Positions 1 to 8,819 of a stretch of DNA of 64,000 nucleotides are shown here, piece by piece. This stretch comes from Closterium sp. Naga37s-1 (Eukaryota; Streptophyta; Zygnematophyceae; Desmidiales; Closteriaceae): positions 1,086,501-1,150,500 of the forward strand of contig CANJKZ010001028.1 in assembly GCA_947471745.1 (NCBI GenBank), written 5' to 3'. Made by a program: the position numbers and the translations under genes. Position 1 is the first letter of the stretch. Each line of letters opens with the position of its first letter. The notes under the pieces are model-generated. The model was not told the origin of the DNA and did not search any database. It saw only the letters and a list, made by a program, of their open reading frames with translations.

Positions 1-122
1 CATCATTCACACACTATTATAAGCATGAAATATATATTATCTCATGACCTCATACCATTCCATGCACACACGCATGCACGCACACGGACAACAAGCCGAA
101 TGCAAATCGTAGGGTTGCACCA
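1..122. other. left flank without recognised feature
   Basis: AT-rich at first, then a short CA/CG-rich stretch. No LTR, primer site or leader similar to the copia elements further on is visible, although copia gag coding begins at about 123. The 5' end of that element is therefore missing here, by truncation or rearrangement. Confidence 0.5.
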
Positions 123-1341
123 ACACTCGCCGCGTGCTCGCGTTCGATCATGAGGGCCGTCCGATCCAGTTCGACACTTGGCTCAACGACTTGCAGCTTT
201 ACCTGCTGAGCAACTCTACAGACAGTGTTTCGTTGTTTTACCACACGTCTGGCGCCGCTCCCGCCCCTCTCGCCACAGCTGACAGTGCGACTTGCTCACA
301 GTGGCTTACTCGTGATGCTGCTGCTCGCTTAACCATTCGCAACCACTTACCGTTGGCCGAATGCGCTCACTTCCGACAGCACAGGACTGCACAGGCCCTG
401 TATGACGCTGTAGTCACCCGTTACTCCTCACCTCCCACGGCTTCTCTAGGCCGTCTTCTACTGCCCTACCTGTTTCCCGAGCTGTCAGCCTTTGCCACAG
501 TGGAGGACTTAGTTACCTACCTTCGCACTAGCGACGCTCGCTACCGCGCTGCCCTTCCAGCAGAGTTCCTTGACAAGAACCCACCCCCGATGTACATCAC
601 ACTTTACTTTATAGTCACCCGCCTCCCTGACTCTTTTTGCGCCGTCAGGTACCACTTTCTCGCACTAGACCCCACAGCCCTCACTATTGACCTACTCGAG
701 CAGCACCTCCTTGCAGCTGAGACTAGTGTAGTCGCTGTAGGTGCCGCTCGTGGCACTCCTCGCACGCCCTTTGTTGAGGGGTGTTCCCCCTCCCCCCTTG
801 CCCCCTCCTACACCTCTGCTGCTGCTGTTGACGTCCTTGGTGCTGAGGACGTCGGCGCTACTTCTGCTAGTGGGAACGCCGTAGCACTAAGGGCAAGGGT
901 GGCAGGGGTGGTGGCGGTGGCAGCGGGGGTGTTGGTGGGGGCAGCAGTGGAGGTGGTGGAGGCAGTGGAGGTGGTGGCAGTGGTGGGAGTGGTGGCGGGA
1001 GTGGGGGCTTTGGCAGCGGCGGTGGAGGCAACGGTGGGGCTGGCGGTAGTGGCGGCAGTTGGAGTGGTGGAGGTAGGGCTGGAGCTACTCAGCGTGGAGG
1101 TTCTGGCGGTGGCAAGAGGCAGCAGCAGCAGCGTCGGAGCAAGACCCCGTCGCCCCAGCAGCTTCGTGAGTGGTTTGCTCAGCGAGGGGCGTCTGGGGGT
1201 AGTGGTAGCTGCTCGTATGTCATTCGCACGGGTGACCGTGCTGGTCAGACATGCAGGAAGCCTCACACTCAGCACCGCTGCTTCTCCCGCCTAGACTACG
1301 CTTGGCGCGCAGAGTTTGGTGACAAGGCCGAGCGCCCCCGC
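123..1341 (+). pseudogene. gag: copia gag (element A), degenerate
   Basis: Gag would package the element RNA into cytoplasmic virus-like particles. Codons from about 134 (after the lost ATG) read VLAFDHEGR and FDTWLNDLQLYLL, matching the gag start of elements B and G. The frame runs well to about 878. A frameshift there puts the following Gly-rich tract (poly-GGT/GGC, about 890-1110) out of frame, so the open frame encodes a Val/Ala-rich artefact. In the shifted frame the tail has QQLREWFAQ and a Cys/His cluster (C, 13 residues, C, then PHTQHRC). An in-frame TAG lies at 1342, before the protease part. It is non-functional. Confidence 0.85.
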
Positions 1342-1344
1342 TAG

Positions 1345-2006
1345 GCAGAGCTGCTTAGGTCTGGAGTTGCTATGTTTGACCTAGACTATGATGCTATTCT
1401 TGCTGCTTTGTATGCTTTGTCTGTTAGTGCTGAGGGTGACAATTACCTGTGTGTGCCGCCTGACCCAGGTATAGAGGCCGCTGCTCTAGGTGCTAGTGAG
1501 TCTGCTCTCCCTGATACTGCGCCTGCTGAGGCCTTACACACCTTTACTCTTGACTTAGGTGCCTCATGCTGTTTCTTTCGCGACAGCACCACCCTCACTC
1601 CTCTCCCTGCATCTGTACCGGCCAGACAGGCTGACCCCTCAGGGGGCCCAGTCGTTGCCCGTTCCTCCACTGTTCTCCCGTGTCCGGCGGTTCCGTCCGG
1701 CTCACTGTCAGGTCTTCACCTCCCCTCGTTCTCTACAAACTTGGTGAGTACCGCTGCCCTCCAGGATGCGATGGTCACTACCACCACTCCAGGGGGTCAG
1801 CGTGTGTCGATCTGCACATGTACTCGGACGGGGCGTCACCTGGCCACGTTCACTCGTCGGCCAGGGTCGAGTCTGTACACACCGGCTACTGAGCCTCCTC
1901 AGATAGCTGCGTCTGCCCAGGTGTCCGTGCCAGGTCAGGTAGCACCCCCTTGCTCGTGTCGCCTCCTGTCGCACCAGACTCTTCCGTGGCACCACCGCCT
2001 GGGTCA
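1345..2006 (+). pseudogene. pol: copia protease and start of GAG-pre-integrase (element A)
   Basis: The frame from 1345 to 2006 encodes the aspartic protease region. The active-site motif reads DLGAS at about 1552-1566, where element B keeps DSGAS, so a serine next to the catalytic aspartate has been replaced by leucine. Downstream are the CTRTGRHLATFTRR segment and WHHRLGH, which starts the zinc-binding GAG-pre-integrase domain. The frame is cut at 2006 by the LTR of element B and resumes at 7066 without loss of phase. The family normally cleaves Gag-Pol in the particle; this copy is dead. Confidence 0.85.
2002..2006. repeat. target site duplication of element B, left copy (GGTCA)
   Basis: GGTCA stands directly before the LTR that begins TGTTAG and is repeated at 7061-7065 directly after the other LTR. 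Five bases is the usual duplication made by copia integrases. Confidence 0.95.
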
Positions 2007-2137
2007 TGTTAGAATAGTGAACTAATGAATGACTGAACTAGCAAGCAAGTGGGTACAAGTAGGAAACCTAAAAGTGTTGTACCCTATATGAACTACCCCA
2101 CTACAGCCTAGATAGACTATAGCATATAAGTTTGACA
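2007..2137 (-). repeat. 3' LTR of element B
   Basis: 131 bp with TG...CA ends. It matches 6930-7060 at all but about 8 positions. On the element strand it follows the purine-rich TATGGGGGTG. Confidence 0.93.
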
Positions 2138-2358
2138 CACCCCCATAGGCAAAGTGGGGGAGAACAAGAGGTCACAAGACCAGTCAAGAAAGGCAAAGCA
2201 AGCTCAGGGTGGATCACAAAGTCACCACGCAGTCTGAGAACAAGCAAATGGCCACAAGGCCAGTTCACATGCAGAGTTATAAAATTGGAGAACAAAAAAT
2301 ACAGTGAACACAACCTACGCATGCAGGTATATGTATAGAGAGTACAGTACAAGGAGAG
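2138..2358 (-). promoter_or_regulatory. 3' untranslated region with polypurine tract and hairpins (element B)
   Basis: Next to the LTR the element strand reads TATGGGGGTG, a short polypurine tract for plus-strand priming. It lies in a hairpin formed by CCCCCA and TGGGGG around a 9-base loop (2140-2160). GGTC-ACAA-GACC and GGCC-ACAA-GGCC mini-hairpins follow. The same block is found beside the LTRs of A (about 11,165-11,295) and G (19,717-19,850), so it is conserved although noncoding. Confidence 0.65.
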
Positions 2359-5118
2359 TCAAGAAGTAAGCAAGTGAGGCACAGTAGGTACAAGGCCTAG
2401 AACAGTACAGAAACGCTGATGATCACAAGGCTGAAGTGCCTTGGTGAAAACATCAGCAGTGTTGGCCTGAGAGCCCACGTAAGCAAGATGAAGCTGACCA
2501 CACTGCTGCAACTCTCGAGCAAGGAAGTAGCGCAGAGCAATGTGCTTCGTTCTGTGCTCTAGTCTGTGCTCCTGACACAAGGCTAGCATGGCCTTGTTGT
2601 CAACGTACAGAACTGGAGGAGAACGAGGCGCCTCTCCCAAGTTAGTCAGCAGGTAGGTGAGCCAGCGTAACTCCTGAGCAACCATGTCCCTAGCGTAGAT
2701 CTCAGCCTCACAAATGGAGCAGAGAACAGAAGAAGAGCGGGTAGACCGCCAAGAGACAGAACCGGAGCCCAGACTGAAGGTGTAACCCTGTGACGACCGC
2801 TGCGTAGCCAAGTCATCAACCCAGGAAGCGTCTGCGTGACCAGTGAGGACAACTCGAGCCCGTCCTCCAAGCACGAGCCCCATGCCCGACGTACTGCACA
2901 AGTAGCGCAACACCCTCTTTGTAGCATCCCAGTGCACCTTTCGGTGCCTACCGGGAGCCACGTAGCGAGCCAGAAGGCTGAGAGGGTATGCGAGGTCAGG
3001 TCGTGTGCAAGTCATCAGATACATGAGGCAGCCCACAAGCTCTAGATACGGGCCACTCGGCTCTACGGACTCGTCCGAAGGTGGAGCAAAGAGCGAGTGA
3101 CCGGTAGGCAGAGGAGTGGACTGTGGCGAGGAGTACGTGAAGCCGAAGCGCTGAAGGACCTGCTGCACCATGTGTGACTGAGTCAAGGTAATGGTGCGCT
3201 GTGCTCTGTCCCGGGTGATCCGCAAGCCAAGATAGCTTGTCAGCTCACCCAGGTCTGTGCACGTGTGTCTCTTCTGCAGCTCCGACTTCACGTGGGCGAG
3301 TGCCTCAGTGTCAGCAGTAGCAAAGACCAAGTCGTCTACGTACACGAGAACGTAGAACGGTGGCAGAGTGGTGTCGGTGCGTAGAAACAGCGACGGGTCA
3401 GCAGTGGAAGGAGCAAAACCAAGAGCAGCAAGAGTTGTCCTCAGTGTGTCGTGCCACCCGGGTGCGTCAGGGGGGAAGCCAAGGAAGACACAAGGAACGG
3501 CACGGGAGGACAGCTTGTTTGCTGAAGTATCGCGGACAAAAGCTCGAGATCCCCAGACACGGAACACAGACACATCGCCAACCTTCCCTGTCCACTGCAG
3601 AGTAGGTGTGGTCTCCGGCAAGGAGACACGAGGCTGAAGGTTGATCTGATGCGCAGCGTACTTAACCGCGAACGGCCACAGAAATTGGGGAGCAGTTGCA
3701 TGGATCATGGACGTATGAGCGACGTCCATGACCATGCCAATGCGGCGCTCAGCAATCCCATTTTGCTGTGGGGAGGCCGGAAGCGTGAACGTCTGGCGGA
3801 TGCCCTCCGCACGACAGAAGGCCCTCAGAAGGTTGGAGGAAAACTCACCACCTCTTACTAAGTGCAGACGCAGAACAGGAAGGTCCGAGCAAAAAATCTC
3901 GCTGAGCTGGCGACGAGTACCGCGGATCCAGTCGATCAACACCTCAGTGACCTCACCCTTGCTGCGCAAGGGGAAGACTGTGGTGTAACGCGAGTAGTCG
4001 TCAACGACCAGCAGGAAGTAACGCTCGTGACCCTGTCCACGGACGCGGGCTGGGCCCCACACGTCCATGTGAAGAGTGTGCAGGGGAGCCTCTGTCCGAG
4101 GGAACTCGGAGGAGTGAGGAGCGGCGCGTTGCCGGCCCTTGACACAAGGAACACAGGTAGGGGCAGGCCCCGGAGGAAGGGGAGGGAGGGATCGGGGGAG
4201 ACCAGAGACAAGGGTACGGGAGGCCATACCTCGAAGACGAGGCAGGGAGGGGTGACCAAGGCGGTGGTGCCAAAGGAGAGTCTCGTGTGACAGAGGACGA
4301 CACGAGCAGGGGGCAGACACTGGACTAGACCTGGACGCGGCAGAAAACACCTGACCAAACGCAGCTACCTCACCAGACGCAGCAACCGGAGGAGACGCAG
4401 TAGTCAGGGTGTACAGACTCGACCCAGACCGACGGGTGAACGTAGCCAGGTGGCGGCCCGTCCGAGAGCAAGTGCAGTGGGTCACACGCTGACCTCCAGG
4501 GGTGAACAGGTCAACGCTCGCGTCCTAGAGGTCAGCTCCACTCACCAAGTTTGTAGAGAACGAGGGGAGGTGGAGTCCCGACAGCAAGCCCGACGGGGCC
4601 GTAGGACACGGTAGAACCGTGGAAGAGTGCGCAAGGACTGGGCCCCCAGAGGGGTCAGCCAGGGAGACTGCGACAGGCCGACTGAGCGGCGTGAGTGAGG
4701 TGCTGTCGCGAAAGAAAGAGCACGAAGCACCAGAGTCAAGTGTGAAAGTGTGCAAGGCCTCAGTAGGTGCAGTACCAGAGAGAGCAGACGCACTAGCACC
4801 TAGAGCAGCAGCCTCAATGCCCGGGTCGGGCGGAACACTCAGGTAACAGTCACCCTCAGCACTATCAGTCACAGCATACATGGCAGCAAGGATAGCATCG
4901 AAATCAAGATCAAAGATAGCAACATTCTGCATAAGCAGATCACCCCAGCGAGGGAGCTCAACAGCATCAGGAAAATGGGCGCTCCAGGCGTCAGGTAGGC
5001 GACCGAAGCAGCGGTGCGCAGTGTGTGGCAGCCTGCACGTCTCCCCACGACGCCCGCCGGTGCGAAGAACGTAAGTGCAGGGACCAACACCCCAGACTTC
5101 CCACGCCCAGCGTACCAC
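2359..5118 (-). pseudogene. pol: copia protease-integrase-RT/RNase H frame with internal deletion (element B)
   Basis: One reading frame runs from 5118 to 2359 with a single in-frame TAG at 4525-4527. It holds an intact protease motif DSGA (about 4726-4737). Numbering from codon 4485, it then has WHHRLGH (72-78) and CVPC (111-114), integrase first Asp D141, and IAERRIG with E246. The second integrase Asp is lost: the usual SDRGGEF reads LVRGGEF (209-215). At residue 344 PPDAPGW runs straight into HDTLRTTLAALGF, so the rest of integrase, the linker and the RT fingers and motif A are missing. YVDD (382-385) and RNase H Asp552, Glu593 and Asp629 remain. Neither integrase nor RT should work. Confidence 0.9.
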
Positions 5119-6120
5119 TCATGAAGCTGCTGGCTACCACCAAAGCCTCCACGCTGCGCGGCTCCACCGCGATCAGCACCACCGCCCCCGCCACCTCCAC
5201 CACCACTGCCGCTGCCTCCACCGCCGCTGCCGCTGCCTCCACCACCCCCACCGCCGCCACCGAAGCCCCCACTCCCGCCACCACCCCCACCTCCACCGCC
5301 ACCCCCTCCGCCTCCTCCACTGCCTCCACCGCCGCCCCCACCGTCCCCTCCACCACCTTTGCCCCCCTTGCCCTTGCCGTTGCGACGCCTCCCACTAGGA
5401 GCAGACGCAGCCCCGACCTCCTCAATGCCAACGAGGTCGACAGCAGCAGCAGAAGCAACAGAGGGGAGAAGGGGGACAGGGGAACACCCCTCAAAGAAAG
5501 GGGTGCGACGATCGCCGCGAGAAGCACCTACAGCTAAGATACTCTTCTCAGCCGCAGTGAGGCGCTCCTCTAGCAGGTCGATAGTGAGCTTGGTGGGGCA
5601 AAGGGAGAGAAAGTGGTCCCTGACTGACGCAAGGGAGTCAGGGAGGCGGGTGACTAGGTAGTAAAGGGTGATGTACATGGGGGGGGGTTCTTGGCACAGA
5701 ACTCAGTGGGAAGCGCAGCTCGGTAGCGGGCGTCACCAGTGCGGAGGTGGGTAATGAGGTCAGCGACTGTGGCAAAGGCGGCAAGGTCAGGGAAAAGGTA
5801 CGGCAGCATGAGGCGGCTGAGGGCAGCAGTGGCAGGAGAGGAGTAGCGCGCTACGACTGCGTCGTACAAAGACTTCGAACAGCAGACGGCAGGTGACTAC
5901 GAACAGCAAGGCGAGCAACAGCGTCACGAGTGGTCCACTGCGAGCAAACCGTACTGTCAGCAATGGCAGCAGGTGCAGTAGAGACACCGGTCGTGTGATC
6001 AAACAGGGATACCCCATCCCTAGAGTCACACTGAAGAAAGAGCTGCAGGTCGTCAATCCACACGTCAATGTCAACTGCACGCCCCTCAACATAAAAAATG
6101 AGTACAGTAGGGCTAGCCAT
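4869..6120 (-). pseudogene. gag: copia gag (element B), two frameshifts
   Basis: Gag starts at ATG 6120 (MASPTVLIFYVEGR, then WIDDLQLFL). A shift lies near 5870. A second lies at the C homopolymer of the NPPPMYITLYYLVTRLP motif (poly-G on the + strand, about 5681-5688), where G and A have different run lengths. The frame 5678-4869 carries the spacer, a long poly-Gly tract (about 5165-5350) and SQQLHEW. A third shift puts the Cys/His cluster (CTYVLRTG...TCRLPHTAHRC) into the frame that begins at 5118 and continues into protease. Gag domain identity follows from agreement among A, B and G. Confidence 0.85.
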
Positions 6121-6929
6121 AGTAGCAGTAGTAGCAGTAGCAGCAGTAGCAGCAGTGGCAGCAGAAGCAGTGCAAGCAGAAGGGCAGCGCGGCTCGGCAG
6201 GGCGGCACGGCTCGGTAATGCGGCGCTGCTCGGTAGTGCGGCGCGGCTCGGCTGGGCGGTGCGGCTCGGCAGGGCGGCGCGGCTCGGTTCCTGGCGGCGC
6301 GGCGCGGCAGCAGGCGGCGCGGCGCGGCAGGGCAGCGCGGGTGCTTACCAGGGGCGGGTGCAGGGCAGGGCCGCAGCTGGCGGTTTAGGTCAGGGCCGCG
6401 ACCGGGGTGGCAGCAGGGCAGGGCCGCGACAGGGCGGCTGCAGGGCAAAGGCCGCAACTGGGGCGGCAGTAGGGCAGGGCCGCAACGGGCGGCTAAAGCA
6501 GGGCCGCGACTGGGGCGGCAGCAGGATAGGGCCGCGACAGGGGCGGCTGCAGTGCAGGGCCCCGAGTGGGGCGGCAGCAGTGCAGGGCCGCGACAGGGCG
6601 GCTGCAGAGCAGAGTCCGCGACAGGGCGGCTGCAGGGCAGAGGCCGCGACGGGTGGCAAAGGCAGGGCCGCGACTGGGATGGGCCAGCGACGGGCGGCGA
6701 CGGGCCGGCGACGGGCGGCAACGGGCCGAGACGGGCCGGGACGGGCCAGCGACGGGCGGCTAAGGCAGGGCCGCGACGGGCCAGCAAAGGCAGGGCCGCG
6801 ACGGGCCGTACTAGGGCAGGGCGCGAGGCGCGCTTCAGGCAGGGCGCGAGGCGCGCTTCGGGCAGGACAGGAAAAATTCGTGGTGGGCCCTAAAAAAACG
6901 TTCCCACTGGGAACCTGCTCAGAATACCA
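6121..6929 (-). repeat. GC-rich minisatellite leader between 5' LTR and gag (element B)
   Basis: About 800 bp between primer site and gag ATG. From about 6170 to 6870 it consists of imperfect tandem units rich in GGGCCGCGAC, GGGCGGCTGCAGGGCA and GGCGCGGCTCGGCAGG. Near the gag start is an (AGC/AGT)n tract (6115-6180). Long frames on both strands here are artefacts of the composition. Element G has an analogous GC-rich leader with different repeat units. Confidence 0.8.
6901..6929 (-). promoter_or_regulatory. primer binding site and adjacent hairpin (element B)
   Basis: Directly inside the 5' LTR the element strand reads TGGTATTCTGAGCAGG, close to the plant tRNA-iMet complement TGGTATCAGAGC. 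It is followed by TTCCCAGTGGGAA, a perfect inverted repeat (6901-6913). Confidence 0.75.
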
Positions 6930-7060
6930 TGTTAGAATGGTGAACGAATGAATGACCAAACTAGCAAGCAGGTGGGTACAAGTAGGAAATTTAAAAGTGT
7001 TGTACCCTATATGAACTACCCCACTACAGCCTAGATAGACAATAGCATATAAGTTTGACA
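6930..7060 (-). repeat. 5' LTR of element B
   Basis: 131 bp, TG...CA. It is followed on the + strand by GGTCA (7061-7065), the second target duplication. Confidence 0.93.
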
Positions 7061-7065
7061 GGTCA
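7061..7065. repeat. target site duplication of element B, right copy (GGTCA)
   Basis: Exact copy of 2002-2006. Coding of element A resumes right after it in the same phase. Confidence 0.95.
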
Positions 7066-8100
7066 CCCCTCCCTGCCACGCCTTCGTGCCATGCACTCCT
7101 GCCTCCTTGTCTCTGGTCTTCCCAGGTCTCTGCCTCCCCTCCCGCCCTAGCCTCCCCCGCCCTGCCTTCCTTGCGTCGAGGGGCGGCAGCGCGCCGCTCC
7201 TCACTCCTCCTCGTTTCCCCCAACGACTGCTCCCCTTCAGACTCTCCACATGGACGTGTGTGGCCCAGCCCGCGTCAGTGGACAGGGCCGCGAGCGCTAC
7301 TTTCTGTTGGTTGTTGACGACTACACGTGGTACACCACGGTCTTCCCCATGGGTAGTAAGGGTCAGGTCATTGATGTCTTGATCCCTTGGATCCGCGCAG
7401 TCCGTCTCCGCTCCGCAACACCTGGATATTCCTGTCCTGCGTCTGCACTCTGACAGAGTTGGTGAGTTCTCCTCCGACCTCTTGCGGGACTTTTGTCATG
7501 GGGAGGGCATTCTCCAGTTTTTCACGCTTTCGGACTCTCCTCAGCGAAATGGGATTGCTGAGCGCCGCATTGGCTTAGTCATGGAGGTTGCTCGTACCTC
7601 CATGATCCATGCGGATGCTCCCCATTTTCTGTGGCCGTTTGCGGTCCGGTACGCTGCGCATCAGCTCAACCTCTGGCCTCATGTCTCCTTGTCGGAGACC
7701 TCGCCCACACTGCGTTGGACGGGGGAGGTTGGCGAGGCGTCGGTGTTCTGGGTCTGGGGCTCTTGTGCCTTTGTTCGCGATACGTCTGCGGACAAGCTCT
7801 CCGCCCGTGCTATCCCTTCCGTCTTCCTTTGCTTTCCCCCTGACGCACCTGGCTGGCAGTTTTACCACCCCACCTCGTGCCGTGTCTTCCCCTCTCAAGA
7901 AGTCACGTTTGACGAGTCGGTTCCCTTTTACCGTCTCTTCCCCTACCGCTCTGCCCCTCCCCCGCCCCCGCCGCTCATCCTTGCTCCCGGTCCCCCTCCG
8001 GTAGACCCCCTCCCGCCCCAGGGTCCTGCTCCCTCAGGTGTGTCTCAGGTAGACCCTCTCCCTGGTACTGTGCCTGTTGAGGTAGCTGGTGACTTAGGTG
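7066..8100 (+). pseudogene. pol: copia GAG-pre-integrase remainder and integrase core (element A)
   Basis: PSLPRLRAMHS continues the domain broken at 2006. The integrase core follows: HMDVCGPARV (first Asp, about 7250), FLLVVDDYTWY, LHSDRVGEFSS (second Asp kept, about 7440-7475, near a frameshift) and NGIAERRIG with the catalytic Glu (about 7550-7580). It ends with the conserved FPPDAPGW and a C-terminal GFPP/YHP region with VTFDESVPFYRLF. The frame is broken near 7230 and 7430; from 7482 it is open to 8358. The family inserts element cDNA into the genome; this copy is defunct. Confidence 0.85.
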
Positions 8101-8104
8101 CTGC

Positions 8105-8335
8105 TTGGGTTGCTGTGTCTGGGGGTGCGGAGCCTGTGGGTGCGGATCCTGGGGGCGCTGAGTCTGAGGGTGCCGGGTCTGGGGGTGCTGAGCCTGGGGG
8201 TGCGGAGCCTAGGGGTGCCGAGACTTCGGGTGTGGAGCCTGGGGGTGCTGAGCCTGAGGGTGTTGAGCCTGGGGGTGCTAAGTCTGAGGGTGCGGAGTCT
8301 GGGGGTGCTGAGCCTCGGGGTACTGCTTCTGCTGG
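8105..8335 (+). repeat. 15-bp coding minisatellite (integrase-RT linker, element A)
   Basis: About 15 tandem units of the type GGGGGTGCGGAGCCT encode pentapeptides of the pattern G-A-E-P/S-G/E. The same repeat, also in the linker, is at about 22,180-22,440 in element G. It encodes an acidic, probably disordered spacer. Confidence 0.85.
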
Positions 8336-8339
8336 AGGC

Positions 8340-8815
8340 CCTGCGGGTACTTCGCCATGACTGTCTCCCCGGCCGGAGCCTCTCTCCCTGCAGCAGATGC
8401 GAGAATGGTTTGCTCAGTGCACCCACCTTCGGAGTGGAGCTGCCGGAGCCGGAGACCCTGCCGCTGGAGACACTGTAGCTGGAGGTGCTGGAGTTACTGT
8501 TGGAGCTGGTGGTACTGGAGGTGCTGCGGCTGCTGGTCCTGGAGGTGCTCGTACCAGGGGTACTTGAGCTGCAGGGACTGGTGGTGTTGGGGGCGCTGGA
8601 GCTGGAGACCCTACGGAGCCTGGAGCTGCAGAGTCTGGAGGCGCTGGAGCTGGAGGCACAGGCGCTGCTGGAGCTCGAGCTGGTGGCGCTGGAGCTGGAG
8701 GCACTGGCGCGGGAGGCGCTGGAGCTGGAGGAGCTAGAGCTGTTCACACTGGTGCTCGAGGTGCTGGAGTTGGGGGTGCTGGAGCTGGGGGTGCTGGTGG
8801 TACTAGTGCTGGAGG
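8340..8815 (+). repeat. Gly/Ala-rich linker with second minisatellite (element A)
   Basis: After the in-frame TGA at 8358, the same frame continues through QQMREWFAQ and a GC-rich run of GGTGCTGGAGCTGGAG-like units (about 8460-8815) encoding G-A-G repeats. A second in-frame TGA is at 8565. The long Leu/Glu-rich frame 8485-8889 is the same repeat in a wrong phase. Confidence 0.7.
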
Positions 8816-8819
8816 CACT

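Larger units (their letters stand above)
2007..7060 (-). mobile_element. Ty1/copia retrotransposon B, complete with LTRs, nested in A
   Basis: The 5054-bp element has two 131-bp LTRs (2007-2137 and 6930-7060). In element sense they begin TGTCAAACTT and end TCTAACA. It also has the GGTCA duplication, a tRNA-iMet-like primer site, a GC-rich leader, gag, and a fused protease-integrase-RT/RNase H frame. By eye the LTRs differ at about 8 of 131 positions (about 94% identity). The element lacks about 2.1 kb that elements A and G possess (rest of integrase C-terminus, linker and first half of RT). It therefore probably moved using proteins of a relative. Confidence 0.95.

Noticed and set aside
5893-6951. 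352-codon Arg/Gly/Ala-rich frame and several shadows across the leader of element B
   Set aside because: They result from GC-rich tandem repeats without stops. They overlap gag and the LTR, and no domain is visible.
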